From Candidatus Methylumidiphilus alinenensis (GTDB lineage Bacteria > Pseudomonadota > Gammaproteobacteria > Methylococcales > Methylococcaceae): 64,000 nucleotides of DNA. Of this stretch, positions 8,119 through 18,445 are shown one piece after another. The notes below the pieces were generated by a model. It saw only the letters and a program-made list of their open reading frames with translations, was not told where the DNA came from and made no database searches. Within the stretch, counting starts at the first letter, position 1. Every line of letters starts with the position of its first letter. The translations under genes were made by a program, and so were the position numbers. The DNA lies in assembly GCA_003242955.1 (NCBI GenBank), contig QJPH01000334.1, positions 1 through 64,000 on the forward strand, given 5' to 3'.

Positions 8119-10302
8119 TCACTTCTCACGAATGAAGTCGTAGATGTTCAAATAATCCTGCCCAGGGTTTTTCCATGAATAATCGCTACGCATGGCGTTT
8201 TTGAGCGTTTCCCGGAAATGCTCGGGGAATTCGTAATAGCAACTGATCGCCCTGCCCAAGGCAGATTCCAAACCCGCTTCGTCGTAGTCCCTGAACACAA
8301 AGCCATTGCGTTCATGCAGCGGCCGCCAAGAAAAATCCTTGTCGATGACAGTGTCTGCCAGCCCCCCAACCTCACGGACGACAGGAACCGTCCCGTAACG
8401 CATGGCGATCAATTGTGCCAAACCGCAAGGCTCAAAACGGCTGGGTACGATCATCATGTCGGCGCCAGCGTAAATCAAATGGGACAATTCCTCGTTGAAG
8501 CCGATTTCAATATGGCAATCGGGATTGTCATTGAGTTGATGTTTAAGGCTCCAGAAATAATTATTGATCTGGGCTTCGGGGCTGGAGCCTAGCAACACGA
8601 ATTGCCCACCCCTGCTCAAGGTGTAGAAGATGGCATGGCGAATCAGTTCAAGCCCCTTTTGTGGGTCTAGCCGGCCGACAAAGGCAACAATGGGTTTTTG
8701 GTTGTCGGATAACATCAACCGTTGGCGCAAAGCCCGTTTGTCATCATACTTTCCGTCAATATTATCGACAGTGTAATGCACCGGAATCAGAGGGTCGATT
8801 TCCGGATTCCAGACCGAGTAATCGACACCATTGACTACTCCGCCGAATTTGCGGTGATGGATATGCAAGGTTGGCTCAAGATCAAACCCCTGGCCCTGGT
8901 CCTTGGCTTCCAGCGCATGGTGGGGGGATACGGTGGTGATGAAATTGGAATAGACCACCCCGGCCTTCATCAGGTTTAGGGCCTGCGGGACTTGGTTATC
9001 TCTGAGACGGTCGTAGTGATAGTAGTATTCTGGCCGGTTCAACCCGGTAGCCTGCAAAATCTGTCCTCCTGTCCTTCCTTGATGCTTGAAGTTGTGAATG
9101 GTAAAGCAGACTCTTGGATGCCGCATTCCCAAATGTTGGTAAATCTCAAATAAAAACACGGGTGCCAATGCCGTCTGCCAATCATGGCAATGGATAATGT
9201 CGGGATTCTTTCCCGATTTCCAGATGAACTCCATGGCAGCACGGGTGAAGAATGCAAAGCGCATGACATCGTCTTTGAAACCATAGACGGAACCCCGATT
9301 GAAGAAATTATCCTGTGAGTGCGGTTCGATGAAAAAACACTTCCGCCCATGGACAAAGCCAAAATACACCGTGCAGTGAATCGATCCATCGAACCAAGGC
9401 ACCCAAAGGTCTTTGAAGGTTTCGCATAACCCCCAGATTTGGTCATAACGCAGGCAATCATATTTGGGCAGGATAATTTCGACGCTGTTGCCACGAATCT
9501 CCAATTCGTTGCACAACCCGTACACCACGTCCGCCAAACCGCCCACTTTCGCAACCGGGGACAATTCGGGGGAAATCTGTATGATTGACAAATGAGGTAT
9601 GGACGGGCCTTCATACCTGTGTTCCGGTTCCGGGGCATGATAGTATTCGTTCACGGATTCAGACTCGGTTGTATTGTTCCAAGACGGCTCAACGGCTGGT
9701 TCAACCTTGCTCTCGGACTCAGGCAATGGGGCGGCAACCGCATCTTCAATCGCTTCGTTTGCACCAAGGAATAATTCAAACTGAGCCTCCACATCCCGAA
9801 GCAACTCACGTTTCGTGATTTCGTCATCATTGGTATCGGTAGGCAAAGGGGCTAGGCCCGCTACGAAATCGACCTCAGATGGAAGGGGCCGTTGTTGGTT
9901 GGGGAGAGCCAGTGGATCTTTGGCCAATGGCTTCACAACTGGAGGTTGTGCAGGCAAATCAATTTTGGCAAGGGGGTCCGTCGGTATCGGTTTTGCCGGG
10001 GAATTCCCGTGTTTGGCCTCTACAGTAGAGGTGGGGCCAGCCACGTGTACCGTATCGGCAGGGAATTTTGGCATTTTCGACGGGGTGGAAGTTTTTTCAT
10101 CCTCGGTTGTTGCGGCGGGTGATGCGGGGGGCTTAGTTTCTTTAGTTGCCGTCACACCCGGGGCCGTTGGCTTGTTTACCTCGCTTTGTTTGCTCGCGGA
10201 CACGGCCGTTGCGTTAGCGTCCGCATCTTTTTTGCCCCCCAAATCCGGGGACTTTGTGTTATTTTGCAGCGTTTCTGTACTTGGTGATTTCTTATTGGCC
10301 AT
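8119..10302 (-). CDS. glgA: Glycogen/starch synthase (GT5) with long low-complexity N-terminal extension
   Basis: IIQISPELSPVAKVGGLADVVYGL, HNFKHQGRTGGQ, AGADMMIVPSRFEPCGLAQLIAMRYGTVPVVREVGGLADTV; ~230 aa Pro/Ala/Thr/Lys-rich extension precedes. Confidence 0.93.
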   Translation of the reverse strand: MANKKSPSTETLQNNTKSPDLGGKKDADANATAVSASKQSEVNKPTAPGVTATKETKPPASPAATTEDEKTSTPSKMPKFPADTVHVAGPTSTVEAKHGNSPAKPIPTDPLAKIDLPAQPPVVKPLAKDPLALPNQQRPLPSEVDFVAGLAPLPTDTNDDEITKRELLRDVEAQFELFLGANEAIEDAVAAPLPESESKVEPAVEPSWNNTTESESVNEYYHAPEPEHRYEGPSIPHLSIIQISPELSPVAKVGGLADVVYGLCNELEIRGNSVEIILPKYDCLRYDQIWGLCETFKDLWVPWFDGSIHCTVYFGFVHGRKCFFIEPHSQDNFFNRGSVYGFKDDVMRFAFFTRAAMEFIWKSGKNPDIIHCHDWQTALAPVFLFEIYQHLGMRHPRVCFTIHNFKHQGRTGGQILQATGLNRPEYYYHYDRLRDNQVPQALNLMKAGVVYSNFITTVSPHHALEAKDQGQGFDLEPTLHIHHRKFGGVVNGVDYSVWNPEIDPLIPVHYTVDNIDGKYDDKRALRQRLMLSDNQKPIVAFVGRLDPQKGLELIRHAIFYTLSRGGQFVLLGSSPEAQINNYFWSLKHQLNDNPDCHIEIGFNEELSHLIYAGADMMIVPSRFEPCGLAQLIAMRYGTVPVVREVGGLADTVIDKDFSWRPLHERNGFVFRDYDEAGLESALGRAISCYYEFPEHFRETLKNAMRSDYSWKNPGQDYLNIYDFIREK

Positions 10303-10383
10303 GTCTATTCCAGTTTATAAGGGGAATTAAAATGTTGGCGGTAGTTTAAGGCATCTTCCCGCCGCTGCAAGAGCGAAATAATT

Positions 10384-13038
10384 TTACGCCAAACTCTTGG
10401 TTGCCACTTCATATACATCCGTGGAAATTCCTGCGCTTTGGGCAATACGGTGCAACTGTTCCCGCATAAGATTTTGACGTCCTTCGTCATACCGCCGCCA
10501 ATGGGTCAGCGCCCCCACCATGCGTGCGGCTATTTGCGGGTTTATGCCGTCGAGAGCGATGGCATGATCGCCAAGAAAACGGTAGCCATCCCCATCACGG
10601 GAATGGAAGTGGACTGGGTTATGCTGAGTGAATGCGCCAATCACAGACCGCACCCGGTTGGGGCTATCCAGTTCAAAGGCGGGGTGTGTCAGCAGGGTTT
10701 GCACTGCGGCCAAAGCCCCAGGCAAATGGCAGGATGCCTGCAACCTGAACCATTTGTCGATGACCAGATCCTCTTTTTCCCATTGATTGTAGAAAGCATC
10801 TAAGCATTTTTTCTTTTCAGGGTTATGGCTGTCGACTATGCAAGATAATGCGCCGATTTGGTCGGTCATGTTACGCGCTTCTCGAAACTGGCGCACGCAA
10901 AGTTCATGCATCGCTTCCGTATCCAGCGAGGACAGAAACCTAAGGCAGAGATTTTTCAGCCTCCGCCGTCCAATCGCAGCGGCTTCAAAGTTTCCCGATT
11001 CATCCCTGTGGTTGTTTTCGTAGAGGGCTAGAAGCTCGTTTTTCAAGTTTGTCGCTACATCATGCTCAAGATTTCGTAACGCCATATGCATCGCATCCGG
11101 GTCGATGACCTTCATTAACGCGCTGGCATATTCCTCGGAGGGCAGGGTAAGCAACAGTGCCAGGTAGGACAGATCGTCCCATTTTTGGGCCAGCACCACG
11201 CGATAGGCTTCAACCAAATGGGGGGTGGGTTTAATCGGGTGCATGCCTGCTGCGATTTGCTCAACCAGATTGTGGACAATGCGATTGGCAAGGGTCTGCC
11301 CCGCATCCCAGCGGTTGAATGGGTCACTGTCATGGGCTAGCAGGAAGGCCAATTCGTCATAGCTATAGTTAAGATGCAAGCGAACCGGGGACGAAAACCC
11401 ACGTAGTGCAGAAACCACCGGTTTGTCAGGCAGGTTGATGAAGCGGAAATGTTGCTGGGAATCTTTTATCTCTAAGACGCGGGTTGTGGCTCTTGGCTCT
11501 GATTCACCCTCAAGCTGTAGAGGACAATCCAAGCCATCCCCCCCAATCAACCCTAAGGCCAAGGGAATGTGCAGGGGTAGCTTGACGGATTGCCCCGGCG
11601 TAGTCGGACAGCTTTGCCTGACTTTTAAATCAAGGCAGTGTTTTACTGCGTTATATTCACTATCAATAAACAAATCCGGTGTGCCTGCTTGGCTATACCA
11701 GAGGCGAAATTGGCCTAGATCAATGCCATTTGCTTCTTCCATGGCGTGGACGAAATCGTCGCATGTCACGGCTTGGCCGTCATAGAGATGGAAATAGTTA
11801 TCCATGCCTTTGCGAAACCCTTCCTTGCCGAGCAGAGTCTGTATCATACGCACAACTTCCGCACCCTTTTCATAGACTGTCAAGGTATAAAAATTATTGA
11901 TCTCGATGTAGGAGTCAGGACGCACGGGATGTGCCATGGGGCCTGAATCCTCGGCAAACTGTCGGGTGCGCAGGACATCCACATCGTTAATTCGCTTGAC
12001 TGGCTTGGAGGTGCGGTCGGCGGTGAACTCCTGGTCGCGGAATACGGTCAACCCCTCTTTAAGGCTCAATTGGAACCAGTCGCGGCAGGTAATGCGGTTG
12101 CCTGTCCAATTGTGAAAATACTCATGGGCGATGACACCCTCGACATTTTCATAATCGTCATCAGTGGCGGTGTCAGGTCGGGCCAAAACATATTTGGTAT
12201 TGAATAGGTTAAGCCCTTTGTTTTCCATCGCTCCCATGTTGAAGTGGCTCACGGCAACGATCATATACAAGTCAAGATCATATTCCCGCCCGTAGATTGT
12301 TTCGTCCCAGGCCATGGCATGTTTAAGCGATTGCATGGCGTGGCCGCATTTGTCAACGTCATGGTGTTCCACGAAAATCTGCAACTTAGCTTTCCTCCCC
12401 GATGCAGTCGTATAGGTATCCTCGACGCATTCTAACTGCCCTGCCACCAAGGCAAACAAATAGCTGGGTTTGGGAAAGGGATCTTCCCATTTTACCCAAT
12501 GGCGGTTGTTTTTCAGTTCTCCAACGGCAATTTTATTTCCGTTTGACAACATCACAGGGTAGCGTGATTTGTCACCGATGAGTAGTACAGAAAATTTCGC
12601 CATCACGTCCGGGCGATCCGGGTAATAGGTGATTCTGCGGAAACCTTGGGCCTCGCATTGTGTGCACAGCATGCCTTTCGACAGATAGAGCCCATCCAAT
12701 GCAGTGTTGGCTTTAGGGTTGACGCGGGTTTGGATTTCCAAGGTGAACACTTCCACTTTGGGTGCTGCGGGAATGGTCAGGCTTACGGGCGAGACTTCAT
12801 ACAGGCTTTCCGCCAGTGTCTGTCCGTTGATTTTTACAGACTCCAGTGTTAATTCCTCTCCATCCAACACCAACGGTGCATTGTCATTGGGACTGGCCCG
12901 GTTTTTTTGCAATGTCAGACGCGAAGTGACGCAAGTTTCCTCTTCGCTCAGCGTAAAAGTCAGATCTATTTGACCTACAATATATTCCGGCTGTGCATAG
13001 TCTTTAAGATATACTGTCTTTGGCGTGGATTCGCGCAT
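10384..13038 (-). CDS. pepN: Aminopeptidase N (M1 family)
   Basis: GAMENKGLNLFN, VIAHEYFHNWTGNRITCRDWFQLSLKEGLTVFRDQEF. Confidence 0.96.
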   Translation of the reverse strand: MRESTPKTVYLKDYAQPEYIVGQIDLTFTLSEEETCVTSRLTLQKNRASPNDNAPLVLDGEELTLESVKINGQTLAESLYEVSPVSLTIPAAPKVEVFTLEIQTRVNPKANTALDGLYLSKGMLCTQCEAQGFRRITYYPDRPDVMAKFSVLLIGDKSRYPVMLSNGNKIAVGELKNNRHWVKWEDPFPKPSYLFALVAGQLECVEDTYTTASGRKAKLQIFVEHHDVDKCGHAMQSLKHAMAWDETIYGREYDLDLYMIVAVSHFNMGAMENKGLNLFNTKYVLARPDTATDDDYENVEGVIAHEYFHNWTGNRITCRDWFQLSLKEGLTVFRDQEFTADRTSKPVKRINDVDVLRTRQFAEDSGPMAHPVRPDSYIEINNFYTLTVYEKGAEVVRMIQTLLGKEGFRKGMDNYFHLYDGQAVTCDDFVHAMEEANGIDLGQFRLWYSQAGTPDLFIDSEYNAVKHCLDLKVRQSCPTTPGQSVKLPLHIPLALGLIGGDGLDCPLQLEGESEPRATTRVLEIKDSQQHFRFINLPDKPVVSALRGFSSPVRLHLNYSYDELAFLLAHDSDPFNRWDAGQTLANRIVHNLVEQIAAGMHPIKPTPHLVEAYRVVLAQKWDDLSYLALLLTLPSEEYASALMKVIDPDAMHMALRNLEHDVATNLKNELLALYENNHRDESGNFEAAAIGRRRLKNLCLRFLSSLDTEAMHELCVRQFREARNMTDQIGALSCIVDSHNPEKKKCLDAFYNQWEKEDLVIDKWFRLQASCHLPGALAAVQTLLTHPAFELDSPNRVRSVIGAFTQHNPVHFHSRDGDGYRFLGDHAIALDGINPQIAARMVGALTHWRRYDEGRQNLMREQLHRIAQSAGISTDVYEVATKSLA

Positions 13039-13437
13039 TATTTTGTACCACAAGTCGTTAAGTTTGGTGTCGCTCGAATTAAAGAGTGTTAGTTTACCAA
13101 GTGGTAAGGCAAAAAATCATAAAACTGTCCGGTTTGCAGCAATTCTCATTTTGGCAATGGCGCGTAGGTCGGCTTAGGCGAACACACAAGTAAGGGTGAC
13201 CGGCCGGTCGCCCCTGCCATGTGCGCCGTAACCCGACAAAGGGGGCTGCTTGGCGGGTTACGGTGCGCATCAGGCCAAAGCAGGCGGCAAGTTTAGCCGG
13301 AGCGCACCTAACCCGCCCCCTACGCCGGACGGTGTTTTTGGTTTAGCTGAACAACTTGCTAATCATGTGGCATTTTAACCCGGATGTAACAAAATCGTCA
13401 TAACATCGAAGCTTTAGTTTTACTATGAGAATCAAAA

Positions 13438-14130
13438 ATGCCCGAAATCAATGTACTCGTGGTGGAGGATGAAGAGGCAATTCGCGAGATGCTAACGATG
13501 GTGTTAGAGCAGGCGGACTTTACCGTTCATGCGGCGGCTGACGCGCAGATGGCAACGGTACTGCTGGAAGATATCACGCCTGACCTTATCCTTTTGGACT
13601 GGATGCTCCCTGGCATCAGCGGTGTGGAATGGGCAAGGCGCTTGAAAAAGGGTGATGCCTATGGTGAGATACCGATAATATTGGTTACCGCGCGAGGCGA
13701 GGAGGAAGACAAGGTCCGGGGGCTTGATGTCGGTGCAGACGACTATATCACCAAGCCCTTTTCGCCACGCGAACTTGTTGCCCGCATCCGTGCCGTGTTG
13801 CGGCGGACTGGTAAATTCAGCAAGGGCGGAAAAATCGAAATGGGAGGAATCTCGCTCGACATTGAACAGCATCGCGTCAGCATAGGGGGAGTCGAACTTG
13901 CAGTGAGCCCCACCGAATACCGGCTGCTCGAGTTCTTCCTGACCCATCCAGGAAGAGTTTATAGCCGCACTCAGTTACTCGACCAGGTTTGGGGGCGCAG
14001 CACTTACATAGAGGAGCGCACGGTGGATGTGCATATCCGGCGTTTGCGCAAGATTCTAGCCGAACACAAACGCGAGGAATTGATCCAGACCGTGCGTGGT
14101 TTTGGTTACCGCTTTTCAGATACCCCCTGA
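13438..14130 (+). CDS. phoB: Phosphate regulon response regulator
   Basis: REC domain (NVLVVEDEEAIREML...LILLDWMLPG...) plus winged helix; followed directly by phoR. Confidence 0.93.
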   Translation: MPEINVLVVEDEEAIREMLTMVLEQADFTVHAAADAQMATVLLEDITPDLILLDWMLPGISGVEWARRLKKGDAYGEIPIILVTARGEEEDKVRGLDVGADDYITKPFSPRELVARIRAVLRRTGKFSKGGKIEMGGISLDIEQHRVSIGGVELAVSPTEYRLLEFFLTHPGRVYSRTQLLDQVWGRSTYIEERTVDVHIRRLRKILAEHKREELIQTVRGFGYRFSDTP

Positions 14131-14134
14131 CACT

Positions 14135-15430
14135 ATGGATTTAATGGGTAGCTCTTGGCGCTCAGAGTTTTTCTGGCTACTGGTGATCGCCATTGCCGGT
14201 CTGTCCGTTGGCAAAGTCACCGGATTTTATTTTTTTAGCTTGTTCCTCTGTGTCGTGGCCTACCTAATCCGGCATATTTATTACATCAACCGGATCGCGC
14301 AGTGGTTGCGCAATGGCGGTAAGATTCCGCAAAGCAGCGGCATCTGGGATGAAATCTACTATCTCATCTATCGCTTACGCCGCCGCAACAAAAGCCGTAA
14401 AAAACGGCTTCTTGCCATGCTGGAGCGTTTTCGCACGGCAACGGCGGCGCTTCCCGATGCCACCGTAGTGCTGGGTCCGGGGGATGAAATAGACTGGTTC
14501 AATGAGGCTGCAGAACGGTTGTTAGGATTGCGCAAAGGCGATATTGGCCAGCAAATTGGCAATTTGTTACGCAATCCCAAGTTTGGCGAATTCTTGGGCG
14601 GATCAAATTACGAAGCCACGGTGAACATTCCTTCCCCGGTGCTGGACAAGGGGCAATTGGAAATACGCATAGTGTCCTATGGTGGAGATTTGCGGTTGTT
14701 AATCGCACAGGATGTCACTCGCGTCCGTTTCATGGAAAAGGTGCGTAGCGATTTCGTTTCTAATGTCTCCCATGAGTTGCGCACCCCGCTCACGGTATTA
14801 AGGGGTTACTTGGAGACCCTTGGAGACGCCGGGGATGAATTGCCCATGCACTATCAAAAGATCATCCGCCGCATGGACGAACAAACCACAAGGATGCAAA
14901 GACTGATTGACGGGCTGCTTTCACTGACCAAGCTTGAAACGGGGACATTGGCGCCAAGCAAAAAGGTGGGCAGCGCGATGTTTGTCAACAGCGTTTGCGA
15001 CGAGGCACGCCTATTGACCGAAGGCGGACAAATCCTAAATGTTTACTTGGAGTCCAGCGCCGATTTGCTGGGGGCCGAGTCGGAATTGCGCAGCGCATTA
15101 TCCAATTTGGTCCTAAATGCATTAAAATATACTCAAGGCAACGGGATTATATCTGTGCGTTGGCGTGATGAAGCAGGCGGCGCCGTGCTAGAGGTCGAAG
15201 ACAACGGTCCTGGAATCGCAGCAGAACACCTGCCCCGCCTGACCGAACGTTTTTACCGGGCGGAACCGGGAAAACGCGACGGCAACAAAGGGATAGGATT
15301 GGGTTTGGCGATAGTCAAGCATGTGATGACTCGACATGAGGGGGAACTGAAGGTCACCAGTGTCCTAGGCGTAGGAAGTTGTTTTAGCTGTAGATTTCCT
15401 GAAAAGCGCTTGTTAAGGATGCAGTCTTGA
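14135..15430 (+). CDS. phoR: Phosphate regulon sensor histidine kinase
   Basis: PAS-like region, FVSNVSHELRTPLTVLRGYLETL H-box, HATPase DNGPGI..GLGLAIVKHV. Confidence 0.93.
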   Translation: MDLMGSSWRSEFFWLLVIAIAGLSVGKVTGFYFFSLFLCVVAYLIRHIYYINRIAQWLRNGGKIPQSSGIWDEIYYLIYRLRRRNKSRKKRLLAMLERFRTATAALPDATVVLGPGDEIDWFNEAAERLLGLRKGDIGQQIGNLLRNPKFGEFLGGSNYEATVNIPSPVLDKGQLEIRIVSYGGDLRLLIAQDVTRVRFMEKVRSDFVSNVSHELRTPLTVLRGYLETLGDAGDELPMHYQKIIRRMDEQTTRMQRLIDGLLSLTKLETGTLAPSKKVGSAMFVNSVCDEARLLTEGGQILNVYLESSADLLGAESELRSALSNLVLNALKYTQGNGIISVRWRDEAGGAVLEVEDNGPGIAAEHLPRLTERFYRAEPGKRDGNKGIGLGLAIVKHVMTRHEGELKVTSVLGVGSCFSCRFPEKRLLRMQS

Positions 15431-15581
15431 GCATTTTAAGCGATTGAAGAAGATAGTTTAATTCTTTTTTTTGCAGATAAATTGTCACAAGGGGTTTGCA
15501 ATGTCGGCCTAATCGCTATATCATTCAGACTGTTGTTATTTGCGTTAAATATTGTTGCTATTTCGTTACAGGAGCACGAGC

Positions 15582-16760
15582 ATGAATAGAAAACATTTTT
15601 TTGCATTGGCCTTAACCGGGCTTGCGGCATTCACCACCGCACAGGCGGCTGATGAATTTCTGGATGATCGGTTCTATGCCGCGCCCTTCGGAACTTATGT
15701 CCATGGGGGGGGTGACCGAAACTCATTTGACGGATGGGGCGGGGGCTTGGGGATCGGCAAGATACTCAATGAAAACTTTAACGTCGAAGTAAAGGGTTTC
15801 TGGCAGTCATTCAGTGGCAGGCCAAACACTGTGTTGGGGCCAGCGAATCAGGATATGTCCCGCTATAACGCCGACTTCACCGGCGGTACGATAGACGTGC
15901 AATACTTCTTTTTCCGCGATGCCTTCTCCCCGTATGTTGTTGCTGGCGTAGGCGGCATGAACACCAGTCTGCGTTTCCCAGGGGGTACGCGCAATTTTAT
16001 CGGGTCGACTACGGGTAATGGGAACCTTCCGGGTGGGTCCACCGCATCGTTCATCTTTGAAACAGGTGTAGGTGCCACCTACGAAGTGTTGGACAACTTC
16101 CTATTGCGTGCCGACGTGCGTTACCGTTTGGACACTTCGCCAAGCAACGCCGCCAACGACCATTTTTATGGCAACGTATTCAATGGAAATGGTTTCTATA
16201 ACAATAGAAGACCCGACGTGTTCAACGACCTGCTAGTCAATGTGGGTTTCGTCGTTCCGTTCGGTGACAAGCCACAGAGAATGGCGCCAGTTGTAGCCCC
16301 GGTAGTTGCCGATTGCTCCACACGCGACAGCGACCATGACGGTGTCAACGATTGCGACGACAAGTGCCCAGGCACCGCCAAGGGAACCAAGGTTGATGAA
16401 TATGGTTGCCCAATCCGCATTGAGTTGAAAGGCGTCAATTTCTTGTTTGACTCCCCCGAATTGACGGAAACCGCCAAGTCCATTCTAACCAAGGTGGCCG
16501 GCGACCTGAGCGTCTATCCGTTGAAGAAAACCATCGAAGTCAGAGGCCACGCCAGCTTGGAAAAGGTAGAGCAAGAAGCCCACAACCAGCGTCTGTCCGA
16601 GCGCCGCTCGCAATCGGTGGCTGATTACCTGAAGTCTAAGGGTGTCGCCAATAAGCTGGTCGCCAAAGGATTCGGTACCGCATATCCGGTAGCCGACAAC
16701 TCCACCGAAGCGGGCCGGGTCAAGAACCGCCGCGTCGAGTTGGTTTGGATTGGCGAATAA
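15582..16760 (+). CDS. OmpA-family outer membrane protein (beta-barrel, thrombospondin-3-type linker, OmpA C-terminal domain)
   Basis: DSDHDGVNDCDDKCPGTAKGTKVDEYGCP, then IEVRGHAS...LSERRSQSVADYL...RVKNRRVELV. Confidence 0.92.
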   Translation: MNRKHFFALALTGLAAFTTAQAADEFLDDRFYAAPFGTYVHGGGDRNSFDGWGGGLGIGKILNENFNVEVKGFWQSFSGRPNTVLGPANQDMSRYNADFTGGTIDVQYFFFRDAFSPYVVAGVGGMNTSLRFPGGTRNFIGSTTGNGNLPGGSTASFIFETGVGATYEVLDNFLLRADVRYRLDTSPSNAANDHFYGNVFNGNGFYNNRRPDVFNDLLVNVGFVVPFGDKPQRMAPVVAPVVADCSTRDSDHDGVNDCDDKCPGTAKGTKVDEYGCPIRIELKGVNFLFDSPELTETAKSILTKVAGDLSVYPLKKTIEVRGHASLEKVEQEAHNQRLSERRSQSVADYLKSKGVANKLVAKGFGTAYPVADNSTEAGRVKNRRVELVWIGE

Positions 16761-16804
16761 CCCGTCAATCTTTGGCGGATGAACCCGCCGATTAAGCTTT
16801 AATA

Positions 16805-16832
16805 AACGCAAACCCGCTCAAGTAGCGGGTTT
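16805..16832 (+). terminator. Possible intrinsic terminator after ompA-family gene
   Basis: caaacccgctcaagtagcgggtttg hairpin, weak U tract. Confidence 0.5.
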
Positions 16833-16932
16833 GTCGTTATTAGCGCCCGCTTTTTGAAAAAGGGGGTCATTATTGCTTCCCCCTTTGGAAAAGGGGGATT
16901 GAGGGGGATTTTCTAAATATGAGGAAAAACTG

Positions 16933-17997
16933 ATGAACAAAAGACTTTTGCCCGGTGCGGCTGCGGCCATGCTGTCCACCCTGTTAATTGCCGGTACTGC
17001 ACTGGCCGATGGACCGAGGAATTACTTGTACATTGTTGGGTCAACCACCATAGCACCGTTCTCAGAAGAAGTGGCCAGTAGAATTGCAAAAAGTGCCAAG
17101 TTCAAACACCCTTTGCTCGAATCCAATGGGACCAGTGGTGGCTTTACGATGTTTTGTGAAGGAACGGGCATGGATTACCCGGATATCATAGATGCCTCCC
17201 GACCGATCAAGAAATCGGAATTCACGACTTGCCAGAAGAATGGGGTAGGCGACATTGTGGAAGTTAAAATTGGATATGACGGAATAGTGATCGCCAGTAG
17301 CAAAAAGGCCAAGCCGATGGAATTGACTAGGAAGGATCTTTACCTAGCCTTGGCCAAATCGGTGCCGGATACCGTCTGCAAAGAAACCTGTGACAAGCTG
17401 ATTCCCAACCCCTACAAAACTTGGAAACAGGTCAACCCTAGCTTGCCGGACGTGAAAATCGACGTGTATGGCCCTCCGTTCAATTCAGGGAGCAGCGAAG
17501 TCTTTTCCGAGGCCGTGTTAGAATCGGGTTGCAACATCTTCCCTTGGCTACGTGCGATGAGAACCAAAAATGAGAAGGAATACTATAGAAATTGCCATAA
17601 TTTCCGTGAGGACGGGGTTTATACCCAGGAATCTGGGGAGTTGATACCGTCCCGGCTGGATGACAACTTGGATTCCGTTGGCATTATCAATTTTAACCGA
17701 CTGAAAGAAAACGCCTCCCATTTAAAGGCGGCAAAACTGGAAGGGGTGGCTCCAAGCTATGAAAGCATTGCCTCGCAGAATTATGCAATCGCCCGCCCCT
17801 TGTTTTTTTATGTGAAAAAAGCGCATGTAGACAGATTGCCCGGTTTTAGAAACTACCTCGCTGAATTCACTAGCGAGAAAGCTTCGGGGCCAAATGGATA
17901 CCTGCTAGCCAAAGGGCTAGTCGGCATGTCGCCACAAGAACTGAAAGCCTACGCAGCGGATGTCAAAGAGCTTAAACCGATGGTGCCGCCGAACTAG
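16933..17997 (+). CDS. PstS-like phosphate-binding periplasmic protein
   Basis: Signal peptide; IVGSTTIAPFSEEVASRIAK...SNGTSGGFTMFCEG...DIIDASRPIK...YDGIVIASSKKA; no pstCAB downstream. Confidence 0.85.
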   Translation: MNKRLLPGAAAAMLSTLLIAGTALADGPRNYLYIVGSTTIAPFSEEVASRIAKSAKFKHPLLESNGTSGGFTMFCEGTGMDYPDIIDASRPIKKSEFTTCQKNGVGDIVEVKIGYDGIVIASSKKAKPMELTRKDLYLALAKSVPDTVCKETCDKLIPNPYKTWKQVNPSLPDVKIDVYGPPFNSGSSEVFSEAVLESGCNIFPWLRAMRTKNEKEYYRNCHNFREDGVYTQESGELIPSRLDDNLDSVGIINFNRLKENASHLKAAKLEGVAPSYESIASQNYAIARPLFFYVKKAHVDRLPGFRNYLAEFTSEKASGPNGYLLAKGLVGMSPQELKAYAADVKELKPMVPPN

Positions 17998-18208
17998 CAG
18001 TGGCTAGTGGTTAGGATATGGTCGAAAATAACTTCCTTGTTGCTCGTTCCCAAGCCCCTGCTTTCAACGTTATACACAGAAGTGTTGAAAAGGCCCGTCA
18101 TTTCGGCATGGATGCCGAAGTCCAGGCCATGGACGGTAACCAGTTTGTTGTGCAAACGCTTGACTCAGGTAACATGCCAACTCGTAGTTTCATGTTTTCG
18201 GTTGCAGA

Positions 18209-18295
18209 CCAAGGGCGCAATAGCGGTACTCCGCGTATTGCGCCGAATGCAAAGTTTAATCATGCGGCGCAATACGCTTCGCTATTGCGCCCTTG
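18209..18295 (+). repeat. 87-bp palindromic repeat, copy 1
   Basis: ccaagggcgcaatagcggtactc[c]gcgtattgcgccgaatgcaaagtttaatcatgcggcgcaatacgcttcgctattgcgcccttg; 1 mismatch to 21877-21963. Confidence 0.9.
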
Positions 18296-18445
18296 CGCTG
18301 CGTTAACCGCTCCGATCCCTGGTAATTCCTTCACCGCAGTGCTGATAACCGCCTCACAACCTGCACAGTGCATGCCGCTAACGGGAAACGAAATGGTGCG
18401 TTGAGTCATATTAGAATATGGAGGCGGCTTACGCGATTTTGTCAT
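18260..18445 (-). pseudogene. Truncated heavy-metal-associated (HMA) domain gene, 3' end replaced by repeat sequence
   Basis: MTQRTISFPVSGMHCAGCEAVISTAVKELPGIGAVNAA then reads into the 87-bp palindromic repeat. Confidence 0.75.

Noticed and set aside
9815-10330. 171-aa plus-strand ORF opposite glgA N-terminal extension
   Set aside because: Mirror of the low-complexity coding region on the other strand
13370-13437. Pho box upstream of phoB (tgtaacaaaatcgtcataacatc)
   Set aside because: Only weak similarity to the PhoB consensus by eye; not enough to annotate
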